Shown piece by piece: positions 24,260-32,651 of a DNA stretch of 64,000 bases (the stretch's first letter is position 1; each line of letters starts with the position of its first letter). Source of the DNA: Pseudonocardia sp. GTDB lineage: Bacteria > Actinomycetota > Actinomycetes > Mycobacteriales > Pseudonocardiaceae. The stretch is taken from assembly GCA_025869365.1 (NCBI GenBank), contig JAOZVV010000018.1, forward strand, positions 18,605 through 82,604, written 5' to 3'. Position numbers and translations under genes: made by a program. Under the pieces are notes generated by a model, which searched no databases, was not told the DNA's origin, and saw only the letters and a list, made by a program, of their open reading frames with translations.

Positions 24260-26560
24260 GTGCCCAGCTCTTCCCTCGAACCGCCGGTGGACGCCGCGGA
24301 GACCGCACTCGAGGTCGGCAAGCAGAAGAACTACGCCGCCGGCCTCCCTGCCGTACGCGTGAGCCTGGCGCTGGCGGTCAGGGAGATGGGCGTCGCGAAG
24401 ACCGCCAGGAACCTGCTCCAGCTCAACCAGGTCGACGGCTTCGACTGCATGAGCTGCGCGTGGCCGGACCCGTCCCCGGAGCACCGGCACACCGCCGAGT
24501 TCTGCGAGAACGGCGCCAAGGCCGTCGCGTGGGAGGGCACCCGGTCCCGGGTGGACCGCGAGTTCTTCCGGGCGCATTCGGTGGCGGACCTGCAGACGCG
24601 CACCGGGCACTGGCTGGAGAAGCAGGGCAGGCTCACCGAGCCGATGGTCCTGCGGCCCGGCGGCACCCACTACGAGCCGCTGAGCTGGGCGGACGCGTTC
24701 TCCCTCGTCGGCGCCGAGCTCACCGGGCTCGCGAGCCCGGACGAGGCGCTGTTCTACACCTCGGGCCGCGCGTCGAACGAGGCCGCGTTCGCCTACCAGC
24801 TCCTCGCCCGCGCGTTCGGCACGAACAACCTGCCGGACTGCTCGAACATGTGCCACGAGTCGACGTCGCTGGGACTCGCCGAGACGATCGGCATCGGGAA
24901 GGGCTCGGTCTCGCTGCAGGACCTGCACGAGGCCGAGCTGATCGTCATCTCCGGGCAGAACCCGGGCACGAACCACCCGCGCATGCTCTCCGCGCTCGAG
25001 ATCGCCAAGAGGAACGGCGCGAAGATCCTCGCGATCAACCCCCTGCGCGAGGCGGGCCTGCTCAAGTTCGACAACCCGCAGACCCCGCGCGGGCTCAGCG
25101 GCATCGGCACCGAGCTCGCGGACCGGTTCCTGCAGATCCGCTCGGACGGGGACCTCGCGCTGTGGCAGGCGTTCGGGCTGCTCCTGCTGGAGGCCGAGGA
25201 CCGGAACCCGGGCACGGTCGCGGACCGGGACTTCATCTCCCGCCACACCCACGGCTTCACCGAGTGGGAGGAGAACATCCGGAACCTGGACAGGCAGAAG
25301 GTCCTGGCCGCCACCGGGCTCGAGTGGGCCGAGATCGAGGCGGCCGCGGAGATGCTCATCGCGTCGAAGAAGACCGTGAACTGCTGGTCGATGGGCATCA
25401 CCCAGCACCGCAACGCCGTCGCGACGATCAAGGAGTTCGTGAACGTCGCGCTGTTCCAGGGCATGATCGGCAAGCCCGGCGCCGGGCTGTGCCCCGTCCG
25501 GGGGCACTCCAACGTCCAGGGCGACCGGACGATGGGCATCTGGGAGAAGTCCCCGGACAGCTTCCTGGACGCCCTCGGCACCGAGTTCGGCTTCGACCCG
25601 CCCCGGGAGCACGGCCACGATGCCGTCGCCTCCGTCCAGGCACTCCGGGACGGGACGGCCAAGGTCTTCATCGGCCTGGGTGGCAACTTCGTCTCGTCGA
25701 TGTCGGACACCGGGGTCACCGAGGCGGCCATGCGCAAGGCATCGCTGACCGTGCAGATCTCGACGAAGCTCAACCGCTCGCACCTCGTCACCGGCACGAC
25801 CGCGCTGATCCTCCCGACCCTGGGCCGCACCGAGCGGGACCTGACCGGCGGCCGCGAGCAGCGCGTCACCGTCGAGGACTCGATGTCCGCGGTGCACTCC
25901 TCCCGCGGCCGGGCGGCGCCGGCGAGCGGGTCGCTGCGCTCCGAGGTGGACATCGTCTGCGGGATCGCCCGAGCCACCCTCGGGGAGCGCTACGCGATCC
26001 CCTGGGCCGAGTTCGCGCAGGACTACGACGCCATCCGGGAGCGGATCGGCCGCGTCGTACCGGGCTGCGAGGCCTACGCGGACAAGATCCGGCGGCGTGG
26101 CGGGTTCGTCCTGCCGCACCCGCCACGAGACACCCGCACGTTCCCCACCGAGGAGCAGAAGGCGATCTTCTCCACCAGCCCGGTCGAGGTCACCTCGGTG
26201 CCCGAGGGCCGGCTGGTCCTGCAGAGCCTGCGCAGCCACGACCAGTTCAACACCACTATCTACGGCCTGGACGACCGCTACCGCGGCATCGCATCCGGGC
26301 GGCGGGTCGTGTTCGTCTCGGCCGCGGACCTGCACGAGCTGGGCTTCCGGGACGGGGACACGGTCGACCTGGTCAGCGAGTGGGAGGACGGGGTGACCCG
26401 GCGGGCGGACGCGTTCCGGCTCGTCGAGTACTCCACGCCGAAGGGCTGCGTGGCCGCCTACTACCCGGAGACGAACCCGCTGGTCCCGCTCGAGTCCCAG
26501 GCGATCGGCAGCGGCACCCCGACGTCGAAATGGGTGGTCGTCCGGTTCGAACGCGCCTGA
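24260..26560 (+). CDS. FdhF/YdeP-family molybdopterin oxidoreductase
   Basis: 766 residues, GTG at 24260 with GGAGG 5 nt upstream. Large cytoplasmic molybdopterin enzyme of the FdhF/YdeP type. N-terminal cysteines C63-x2-C66 and C82 can hold a 4Fe-4S cluster. C198 in DCSNMCHES sits at the position of the molybdenum ligand Cys/SeCys of formate dehydrogenase H. Other typical segments are LIVISGQNPGTNHPRML, GMIGKPGAGLCPVRGHSNVQGDRTMG and the C-terminal dinucleotide-binding SLRSHDQFNTTIYG. It is commonly annotated as a formate dehydrogenase-like protein, but the substrate is unproven and no small or membrane subunit is nearby. Confidence 0.88.
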   Translation: MPSSSLEPPVDAAETALEVGKQKNYAAGLPAVRVSLALAVREMGVAKTARNLLQLNQVDGFDCMSCAWPDPSPEHRHTAEFCENGAKAVAWEGTRSRVDREFFRAHSVADLQTRTGHWLEKQGRLTEPMVLRPGGTHYEPLSWADAFSLVGAELTGLASPDEALFYTSGRASNEAAFAYQLLARAFGTNNLPDCSNMCHESTSLGLAETIGIGKGSVSLQDLHEAELIVISGQNPGTNHPRMLSALEIAKRNGAKILAINPLREAGLLKFDNPQTPRGLSGIGTELADRFLQIRSDGDLALWQAFGLLLLEAEDRNPGTVADRDFISRHTHGFTEWEENIRNLDRQKVLAATGLEWAEIEAAAEMLIASKKTVNCWSMGITQHRNAVATIKEFVNVALFQGMIGKPGAGLCPVRGHSNVQGDRTMGIWEKSPDSFLDALGTEFGFDPPREHGHDAVASVQALRDGTAKVFIGLGGNFVSSMSDTGVTEAAMRKASLTVQISTKLNRSHLVTGTTALILPTLGRTERDLTGGREQRVTVEDSMSAVHSSRGRAAPASGSLRSEVDIVCGIARATLGERYAIPWAEFAQDYDAIRERIGRVVPGCEAYADKIRRRGGFVLPHPPRDTRTFPTEEQKAIFSTSPVEVTSVPEGRLVLQSLRSHDQFNTTIYGLDDRYRGIASGRRVVFVSAADLHELGFRDGDTVDLVSEWEDGVTRRADAFRLVEYSTPKGCVAAYYPETNPLVPLESQAIGSGTPTSKWVVVRFERA

Positions 26561-26575
26561 CCACCGGTCCGCGGC

Positions 26576-27487
26576 TCACGGGAGCCGGAGCGCCACCTTT
26601 CCCAGCGCGTGCCCGTTCTCGACGATCGCGAGGGCGGCCGCCGCGTCGGTGAACGGGCGAACGTCCGTGACGTGCGGGTCCAGGGCGCCCTCGGCGACCA
26701 GGCGGGCCAGCTCGGTGAGGACGGCGGTGCTCCGGTCCCGGACGACCTCGCCGCCGCCCAGCTCCTTCGCCAGCTCCTTGTCCGCCACCGACCGCACGCG
26801 GGACCGGTCCGCCAGGAGCCCGGCGACGATGCGCAGCGCCTCCCCTCCCACCAGGTCGAACACCGCGTCGACGCCCTGCGGCGCGGCGGTGCGGATCCGC
26901 TCCGCGACGCCCTCGCCGTAGGCGACGGGCACGGCACCGTAGGAGGCGATCAGCTCGTGCTTGCCCGGGCTCGCGGTGCCGACGACGGCGATCCCGCGGG
27001 CGCGGGCGAGCTGCACCGTCACGATGCCGACCCCGCCGCCGGCGCCGTTGACCAGCAGCGTCGCCCCGGCCGGGAGATCCAGGGCTGTCAGCGCGTCGAA
27101 GGCGGTCCCGGCGGCGACGGGCAGGACCGCCGCGTCCTCGGGGGACACGCCGTCCGGCCGGTGCGCGGCGAACGAGGCCGTGACGACCGCGAGCTCCGCC
27201 CAGCCGCCGACCATCCCGGGGCAGCCGCCGAACACCTCGTCGCCCACCGCGAAGGCGCCGAGGTCCACTCCGGGGCCGACCTGCTCGACGGTCCCCGCGA
27301 CCTCCCTGCCGAGCACCGCCTGGCCGTGCGTGCCGTAGGAACCGTCACGGAGCTTCCAGTCCCCGGGGTTCACCCCGGCGGCCCGCACCCGGACCAGCAG
27401 CTCGCCTTCGCCGGGGGTGGGCACCGGCACGTCGAGGAACGCCTCGTTCTCCGGCCCGCCGGCCCGCGTGAACCCGTACGCCCTCAT
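26576..27487 (-). CDS. NADPH:quinone oxidoreductase-like zinc-independent MDR
   Basis: 303 residues. Medium-chain reductase of the quinone oxidoreductase group: RVRAAGVNPGDWKLRDG, LGREVAGTVEQVGPGV, and the NADPH loop VNGAGGGVGIVTVQLARARG. It lacks the cysteine-rich structural-zinc lobe of alcohol dehydrogenases. The likely reaction is NADPH-dependent reduction of quinones or enones. Its ATG at 27487 lies inside the 3' end of the upstream aminotransferase frame, with AGGGGA 6 nt ahead, so the two are probably one transcript. It is convergent with the YdeP-like gene. Confidence 0.85.
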   Translation of the reverse strand: MRAYGFTRAGGPENEAFLDVPVPTPGEGELLVRVRAAGVNPGDWKLRDGSYGTHGQAVLGREVAGTVEQVGPGVDLGAFAVGDEVFGGCPGMVGGWAELAVVTASFAAHRPDGVSPEDAAVLPVAAGTAFDALTALDLPAGATLLVNGAGGGVGIVTVQLARARGIAVVGTASPGKHELIASYGAVPVAYGEGVAERIRTAAPQGVDAVFDLVGGEALRIVAGLLADRSRVRSVADKELAKELGGGEVVRDRSTAVLTELARLVAEGALDPHVTDVRPFTDAAAALAIVENGHALGKVALRLP

Positions 27488-28673
27488 GCCAGTTCCCCTT
27501 CAGGCCCGCGAGCCGGGAGACCGCCTCGACGAGCACCTCGTCCTTCTTGCAGAACGCGAAACGCACCAGCGTGCGGCCCAGGTCCGGATCCGCGCAGAAC
27601 ACGGACACCGGGACCGCCGCCACGCCGACGAGCTCGGGCAGCCGCCAGCAGAACTCCGCGCCGTCCGCCACGCCCAGCGGGGCGACGTCGGTGACCACGA
27701 AGTACGTGCCGGACGACGGGTGGACCGTCAGCCCCGCCGCGCGCAGCCCCTCCGAGAGCAGGTCCCGCTTGCCCTGCAGGCTCGACGCGAGGTCGTCGTA
27801 GAAGGAGTCCGGCAACGCCAGCGCGGTCGCCAGCGCGGGCTGGAACGGCGCGCCGCTCACGTAGGTCAGGAACTGCTTGGCGGCCCGGACGGACGCGAGC
27901 AGCTCCGCCGGCCCGTGGATCCAGCCGACCTTCCACCCCGTCACGGAGAAGGTCTTGCCCGCGGACGAGATCGTCAGCGTGCGGTCCGCGAGGCTCGGCA
28001 GCGTCGCCATCGGGATGTGCTCACCGCCGTCGTAGAGCATGTGCTCGTAGACCTCGTCGGTGACGATCACGGCGTCGAACTCCACGGCCAGCTCGCCGAG
28101 GAGGGTGAGCTGCGCCCGGTCCAGGACGGTGCCGGTGGGGTTGTGCGGGGTGTTGACCAGCACGACCCGGGTGCGCTCGGAGAACGCGGCCCGGAGCTCG
28201 TCGGGATCGAAGGCGAAGGGCTGCCCGGACGGCACCGGCACCGGCACCGGCCGCAGCGGCACGGCCCGCAGCGTGGCCCCGGCCAGCGCGATCGTGGCGG
28301 CGTAGGAGTCGTAGTACGGCTGGAACGTGACGACCTCGTCCCCCGGCTCGCACAGCGCGAGGATCGCGGAGGCGATCGCCTCCGTCGCGCCGGTCGTGAC
28401 CAGCACCTGCTCCGGGTCGACCTCCTGGCCGTAGAAGCGGCGCTGATGCTCCGCGACGGCGGTGCGCAGCGCGGGGATGCCGGGCCCCGGTGGGTACTGG
28501 TTGACCCCGCCGGTGATGTTCGCGGCGACGTCGGCGAGCAGCGACGGCGGGCCGTCGGTGTCCGGGAAGCCCTGGCCGAGGTTGATGGCACCGGTCCGAA
28601 GGGCCAGCGCCGACATCTCGGCGAAGATCGTGGAGGTGAACGGCGTCATCCGTGCCGCCATGGGTTCGCGCAC
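27345..28673 (-). CDS. PLP-dependent aminotransferase, DapC-like, with an anomalous C-terminal extension
   Basis: Class I/II aminotransferase resembling M. tuberculosis Rv0858c (DapC, N-succinyl-diaminopimelate aminotransferase): GAINLGQGFPDTDGPP, GGVNQYPPGPGIPALR, NTPHNPTGTVL, SSAGKTFSVTGWKVGW (PLP Lys) and TLVRFAFCKKDE. The start is GTG 28673 or ATG 28661. The homologous protein should end near SRLAGLK. Here the frame continues 47 more low-complexity Arg/Gly residues, overlapping the next gene by 143 bp. A one-base shift just before that point gives TGA followed by a proper AGGGGA ribosome site, so a sequence error or recent frameshift is likely. Confidence 0.85.
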   Translation of the reverse strand: MREPMAARMTPFTSTIFAEMSALALRTGAINLGQGFPDTDGPPSLLADVAANITGGVNQYPPGPGIPALRTAVAEHQRRFYGQEVDPEQVLVTTGATEAIASAILALCEPGDEVVTFQPYYDSYAATIALAGATLRAVPLRPVPVPVPSGQPFAFDPDELRAAFSERTRVVLVNTPHNPTGTVLDRAQLTLLGELAVEFDAVIVTDEVYEHMLYDGGEHIPMATLPSLADRTLTISSAGKTFSVTGWKVGWIHGPAELLASVRAAKQFLTYVSGAPFQPALATALALPDSFYDDLASSLQGKRDLLSEGLRAAGLTVHPSSGTYFVVTDVAPLGVADGAEFCWRLPELVGVAAVPVSVFCADPDLGRTLVRFAFCKKDEVLVEAVSRLAGLKGNWHEGVRVHAGRRAGERGVPRRAGAHPRRRRAAGPGAGRRGEPRGLEAP

Positions 28674-28701
28674 GGCACCACCCTGACACGAGCGCGCGCC
28701 G

Positions 28702-30414
28702 TCAGCGCCCCCCGGTGACGCTGCTGACCCGGTTCAGGTCCGTCCGCGCCGCCGCGGCCCGCAGGAGACCCGGGGTGAGCCGGGACAGGGCGAGCGCGAC
28801 GTGGGCCTCCGGGGTGACCGGGGCGAGCGCGACGTCCCGCTCCACCGCCCGCACCACCAGCTCGGCGACCTTCGGCAGCGGGTAGTTGCGGCGCTCGATC
28901 ATCGCGTTCGCGGAGCGCCGCTGGGCACCCGCGGTCGCCTCGTCGACGCCGGTCATCCGGGCGGACGTCACGATGTTCGTCGGGACGAAGGCCGGGCACA
29001 GCGCCGTCACCCCGATGCCCTGGCCCGCGAGCTCCGCACGCAGGCACTCCGACAACATCAGCACCGCGGCCTTGGTGGTGCAGTAGGCCGGCAGGGCCGC
29101 GACCGGCGTGAACGCCGCCGCCGACGCCACGTTCACGATGTGCCCGCCCTCGCCGTGCCCGCGCAGCCGGTCCCCGAAGACCCGGCAGCCGTGGATCACA
29201 CCCCAGAGGTTGACGTCCAGGATCGCCTCCCAGTCCGGCACGCCGGTGTCCGCGAACGAACCGGACACGGCGATCCCGGCGTTGTTCACCACGACGTCCG
29301 GCACGCCCGCCCGCGCCACGACCCAGTCGGCGAAGGCCGCCATCGCGCCCGCGTCGGACACGTCGACCTCGTAGGCGAGTCCCCCGGTCTCGAAGGCGGT
29401 CTCCTTCGCCGTCACCGGGTTCCGGTCCGCGGCGACGACCAGCGCCCCGCGCCGCCCGAACGCCAGGCAGACGGCGCGGCCGATCCCGCTCCCGGCCCCC
29501 GTCACGACGACGACACGGCCGGCCCACCGGCCCCCTCCCGCCGCGACGGTCCGGGCCTTGCGCAGCGACGGCGTCTCGGGGCCGCCGTCGACGTGCGCCG
29601 CGAGCTCGCGGACGCACCGGGCGATCACGTCCGGCCGTTCGCGGGGCAGCCAGTGCCCGCCCGGCACGGTCCGGACCCGCAGGTCGTCGACGTAGGGGGC
29701 GATCGACGTGGCCAGCGCCGGGGTGACGTACGGGTCGTCGAGGGGGGCGAGGACCTGCACCGGGACGTCCGTGCGGACGGGGGCGCCGACGGGGCCACGG
29801 ATGTTCTCCCGGTACAGCTCGAGCCCGCGCACGGCGTCCGCGACCCGCGGCCGGGGGACACCCGCCTTCCGGGAGAGCACCGCGCCGATCAGGCCGGAGC
29901 GCCAGCCGAGCTCCGGGAGCCGCGGGAGCGAGAACAGGCCCATGTACCAGGACGCGATCCCCTGGCGGAGGCGATCACGGCGGCGCGCCCGGCGGTAGAA
30001 CGCCGCGACGTGCTCGCGGGCCGGACCGGAGATCGAGGTGAACGACGCGACGCGGCCGTCGAGCGCGCCGTGCTGGACGGCGTGCCAGGCCTGGGTGGAG
30101 CCCCAGTCGTGGGCGAGCAGGTGCACGGGCGTCCCCGGCGACACCGCGTCGACGACGGCGCGCAGGTCCGCGGCGAGCTGCTCGATCCCGTACCCGCTGC
30201 GCCCACCGGGCGCGTCCGAGGCGCCCGCGCCGCGGACGTCGTAGGTCACCACCCGGTGCGTGCGCGACAGATCCGCGACGACGCCGTCCCACACCGTGTG
30301 GTCGTCCGGGTAGCCGTGCGCCGCGACCACGACGGGGGCGTCCTCCGGGCCGTTGACCTGCACCGCGAGCCGCAGCCCGTCCGTCGTGGTGATCCCTGTC
30401 GCATTACTCGGCAT
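28702..30414 (-). CDS. ephD: EphD-type fusion: alpha/beta hydrolase (epoxide hydrolase-like) plus SDR
   Basis: 570 residues in two domains. Residues ~1-285 are an alpha/beta hydrolase (HGYPDDHTVW oxyanion region, LLAHDWGSTQAWH with the nucleophilic Asp, VPGGHWLP with the His). Residues ~295-570 are an SDR ([33 protein letters not shown] catalytic Tyr/Lys). This is the architecture and length of mycobacterial EphD (592 residues), which acts on epoxy-lipids. It is divergent from the Bcr/CflA exporter. The substrate in a non-mycolic-acid Pseudonocardia is open. Confidence 0.88.
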   Translation of the reverse strand: MPSNATGITTTDGLRLAVQVNGPEDAPVVVAAHGYPDDHTVWDGVVADLSRTHRVVTYDVRGAGASDAPGGRSGYGIEQLAADLRAVVDAVSPGTPVHLLAHDWGSTQAWHAVQHGALDGRVASFTSISGPAREHVAAFYRRARRRDRLRQGIASWYMGLFSLPRLPELGWRSGLIGAVLSRKAGVPRPRVADAVRGLELYRENIRGPVGAPVRTDVPVQVLAPLDDPYVTPALATSIAPYVDDLRVRTVPGGHWLPRERPDVIARCVRELAAHVDGGPETPSLRKARTVAAGGGRWAGRVVVVTGAGSGIGRAVCLAFGRRGALVVAADRNPVTAKETAFETGGLAYEVDVSDAGAMAAFADWVVARAGVPDVVVNNAGIAVSGSFADTGVPDWEAILDVNLWGVIHGCRVFGDRLRGHGEGGHIVNVASAAAFTPVAALPAYCTTKAAVLMLSECLRAELAGQGIGVTALCPAFVPTNIVTSARMTGVDEATAGAQRRSANAMIERRNYPLPKVAELVVRAVERDVALAPVTPEAHVALALSRLTPGLLRAAAARTDLNRVSSVTGGR

Positions 30415-30571
30415 TTGCGCAACTCTAGGTCGGCAGGCTCACACCGCCGCCACGGCGGGAACATCGCCCGGACGGGGGACCTTGAAGTCTGCGGTGGGTC
30501 GCGCCGTGGGGGAGCGACGACGTCGGCCAGGAGCCGGCCCCACCACAACCGAGAACCGAAGGTGCCGCGCG

Positions 30572-31870
30572 TTGACCACCACCCCTGATCGCATCGACAA
30601 GAGGACCCAGGCCGTCGCCGCCCCGGCCACCGGTACGACCGCCACCGGTACGAGCTCCCGGGCCACCCCCGGCCGGCTCCGCACCGCGCTGCTGCTCGGC
30701 GCGCTGATCGCGCTCGGGCCGCTCACCATCGACATGTACCTGCCGGCCCTGCCGACGCTGAGCGCGGACATGCAGGCCACCGCCTCGGCCGTGCAGCTGA
30801 CGCTCACCGGCACGCTGGTGGGCCTCGCGCTCGGCCAGCTGGTGCTCGGCCCGCTCGCGGACTCCCTCGGCCGCCGCCGCCCGCTGCTCGCCGGGACCGC
30901 GCTGCACGTGCTGGCCTCGCTGCTGATCGTGTTCGCGCCGAACATCGAGGTGCTGGGGGCGCTGCGCGTGCTCCAGGGTGTCGGAGCCGCCGCGGGTGCG
31001 GTGATCGCGCTCGCCGTCGTCCGGGACCTGTTCTCCGGCCGCGCCGGGGCCACCCTGCTCTCCCGGCTGATGCTGGTGATGGGCGCCGCGCCCGTGCTCG
31101 CGCCGACGATCGGCGGAGAGCTGCTGCGCTTCACGGACTGGCGCGGCGTCTTCGTGCTGCTCGCCGTGTACGGCGTCGCGCTCATCGTGCTGCTCTCGAT
31201 CATGCTCGGCGAGACGCTCCCGCCGGAGCGCCGCCGCAAGGCCGGCGTCGCCAGCACCCTGCGCACCTACGGCGGGCTGTTCCGGGACCGCACCTACGTC
31301 GGGCTGGTCCTCGTGGCCGGGCTGGTGATGGCCGGGATGTTCGCCTACGTCTCCGGCAGCTCGTTCGTCTACCAGGAGCAGTTCGGCCTGAACGAGCAGC
31401 AGTTCGGCCTGCTCTTCGGGGCCGGCGCGATCTGGCTGATCGCCGGGACCCAGCTCAACGCCGCGCTGCTGCGCAAGTTCGATCCGCGGCAGATCCTGCC
31501 GGCGGCCGTCGCCGGTTCGATGCTGGCCGGGTTGGCGCTGCTGCTCCTGTCCTCCGGTGGAACGGGTGGGCTCGTCGGGGTCGTCGCACCCCTGTGGGTC
31601 GCGCTGTTCTTCTGCGGGATCTCCCTGCCCAACGGCCCGGCGCTCGCGCTCGCCCGGCACGGGGAGTCCGCCGGCACCGCCGCCGCGCTCCTCGGCGCCG
31701 TGCAGTTCGGCGTCGGTGCGCTGATCTCGCCGGTGGTGGGGCTGCTGGGCAACAACGCGCCCGCGATGGGCGCGGTGATCTTCTCGGCGCTACTGCTAGC
31801 GCTGGTGGTGCTGATGACGGTCGTCCGGCCGTGGCAGCTCGCGGACCTGACCGAGGACGCCCCCGCCTGA
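30572..31870 (+). CDS. Bcr/CflA-family drug efflux MFS transporter
   Basis: 432 residues from a TTG start at 30572 (AAGG about 9 nt upstream). Longer readings have low-complexity N-termini. There are twelve hydrophobic helices. The first carries ALGPLTIDMYLPALP, the hallmark of the Bcr/CflA (DHA1) subfamily, followed by GQLVLGPLADSLGRRRPLL in loop 2-3. The proton-driven exporter probably expels chloramphenicol- or bicyclomycin-like compounds. Divergent from ephD, it ends against family A repeats that separate it from the convergent PadR gene. Confidence 0.88.
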   Translation: MTTTPDRIDKRTQAVAAPATGTTATGTSSRATPGRLRTALLLGALIALGPLTIDMYLPALPTLSADMQATASAVQLTLTGTLVGLALGQLVLGPLADSLGRRRPLLAGTALHVLASLLIVFAPNIEVLGALRVLQGVGAAAGAVIALAVVRDLFSGRAGATLLSRLMLVMGAAPVLAPTIGGELLRFTDWRGVFVLLAVYGVALIVLLSIMLGETLPPERRRKAGVASTLRTYGGLFRDRTYVGLVLVAGLVMAGMFAYVSGSSFVYQEQFGLNEQQFGLLFGAGAIWLIAGTQLNAALLRKFDPRQILPAAVAGSMLAGLALLLLSSGGTGGLVGVVAPLWVALFFCGISLPNGPALALARHGESAGTAAALLGAVQFGVGALISPVVGLLGNNAPAMGAVIFSALLLALVVLMTVVRPWQLADLTEDAPA

Positions 31871-31890
31871 GCACCCGCACTCTGACCGCC

Positions 31891-32010
31891 CGGAAACGCG
31901 CGTTGTGGCTCCATAGCGCGGTCTGACGGCTCGGAAACTCGCGTTGTGGCTCCACAGCGCGGTCTGAAGGCCCGGAAACTCGCGTTGTGGCTCCATGGCG
32001 CGGTCCGGGA
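31891..32010. repeat. 41-bp tandem repeat, family A, three copies
   Basis: Three near-identical units begin at 31891, 31932 and 31973, each reading CGGAAAC(G/T)CGCGTTGTGG then CTCCA(C/T)(A/G)GCGCGGTC(T/C). The copies differ at only a few positions. The array fills the gap between the MFS stop and the stop of the convergent PadR gene. The orientation is the same as the array at 6334-6473, from which it differs mainly by CT instead of AG in the core. Confidence 0.9.
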
Positions 32011-32011
32011 G

Positions 32012-32554
32012 TCATGTGCGGGAGCGGTCGAGCTCCTTCTCCAGGCGCTCGATCGCCCAGAGCGCCCAGCTGTGCACGGCGTCGTACTGGCGGATGCCGT
32101 ACTCCGCGGCGAGCAGGCCGAACCCCTCCGGGCTGGTGAACGGGACGTCGTCGGTCTCCACCCGGATCGCGCGCAGCTCGCCCGCCCGCTCCCCGGTGTG
32201 CCCGGCGATGCCCCGGAGCAGGACGAGCGCGTCCTTCGGGTCCAGCGCGGAGATCAGGAACATCCGCAGCACCTGCTCGTTGCGGACGCGACCTCCGCGA
32301 GGCGGGGCCATCAGCCATTCGCGCAGCTCGGCGCGGCCCTCCGTCGTGATCGCGTAGGTCCGGCTCCCCCGGGCCCCCTCGTGCGCGACCTCGACGAGCC
32401 CGCGCTCGGCGAGCTTGGTCAGCTCCGGGTAGATGCTCGTGTGCCCGGCCTGCCAGGCGTAGCGACCCAGGTCGCCCTCGAACGACCGCGTCAGCTCGTA
32501 CCCGCTCGAGGGCCGGACCGCGAGCAGGCCCAGCAACGCGTGCGTCAGCGACAT
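32012..32554 (-). CDS. PadR-family transcriptional regulator
   Basis: 180 residues. The N-terminal PadR winged helix (THALLGLLAVRPSSGYELTRSFEGDLGRYAW, IYPELTKLAERGLVEV) is followed by the Vir_act_alpha_C effector region (RNEQVLRMFLISALDP, AIERLEKELDRSRT). PadR proteins are usually repressors released by small ligands. The gene is divergent from the carotenoid oxygenase gene across a 97-bp gap containing a PadR-type palindrome, so it most likely controls that operon. Confidence 0.92.
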   Translation of the reverse strand: MSLTHALLGLLAVRPSSGYELTRSFEGDLGRYAWQAGHTSIYPELTKLAERGLVEVAHEGARGSRTYAITTEGRAELREWLMAPPRGGRVRNEQVLRMFLISALDPKDALVLLRGIAGHTGERAGELRAIRVETDDVPFTSPEGFGLLAAEYGIRQYDAVHSWALWAIERLEKELDRSRT

Positions 32555-32581
32555 GGGCGGATCCTAGCTTCCGAACTCGAC

Positions 32582-32597
32582 ATGTCACTATTGACAC
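32582..32597. promoter_or_regulatory. PadR-type operator overlapping a -35 box
   Basis: ATGT-CACTATTG-ACAC, one base from the PadR consensus ATGT-N8-ACAT. It lies in a wider inverted repeat TGTCA-CTAT-TGACA. A TTGACA -35-like hexamer (32591-32596) pointing to the carotenoid oxygenase gene is embedded in it, so binding would block RNA polymerase. Confidence 0.65.
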
Positions 32598-32651
32598 GTC
32601 ACGGGCAGCGGGTGGACAGTCGTCGTCATCACCGACGGAGGGACGGAAACG

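Noticed and set aside
31891..32010. CRISPR array
   Set aside because: The 41-bp units are contiguous, with no unique spacers between constant repeats. Variation is scattered substitutions, and no cas genes are present.
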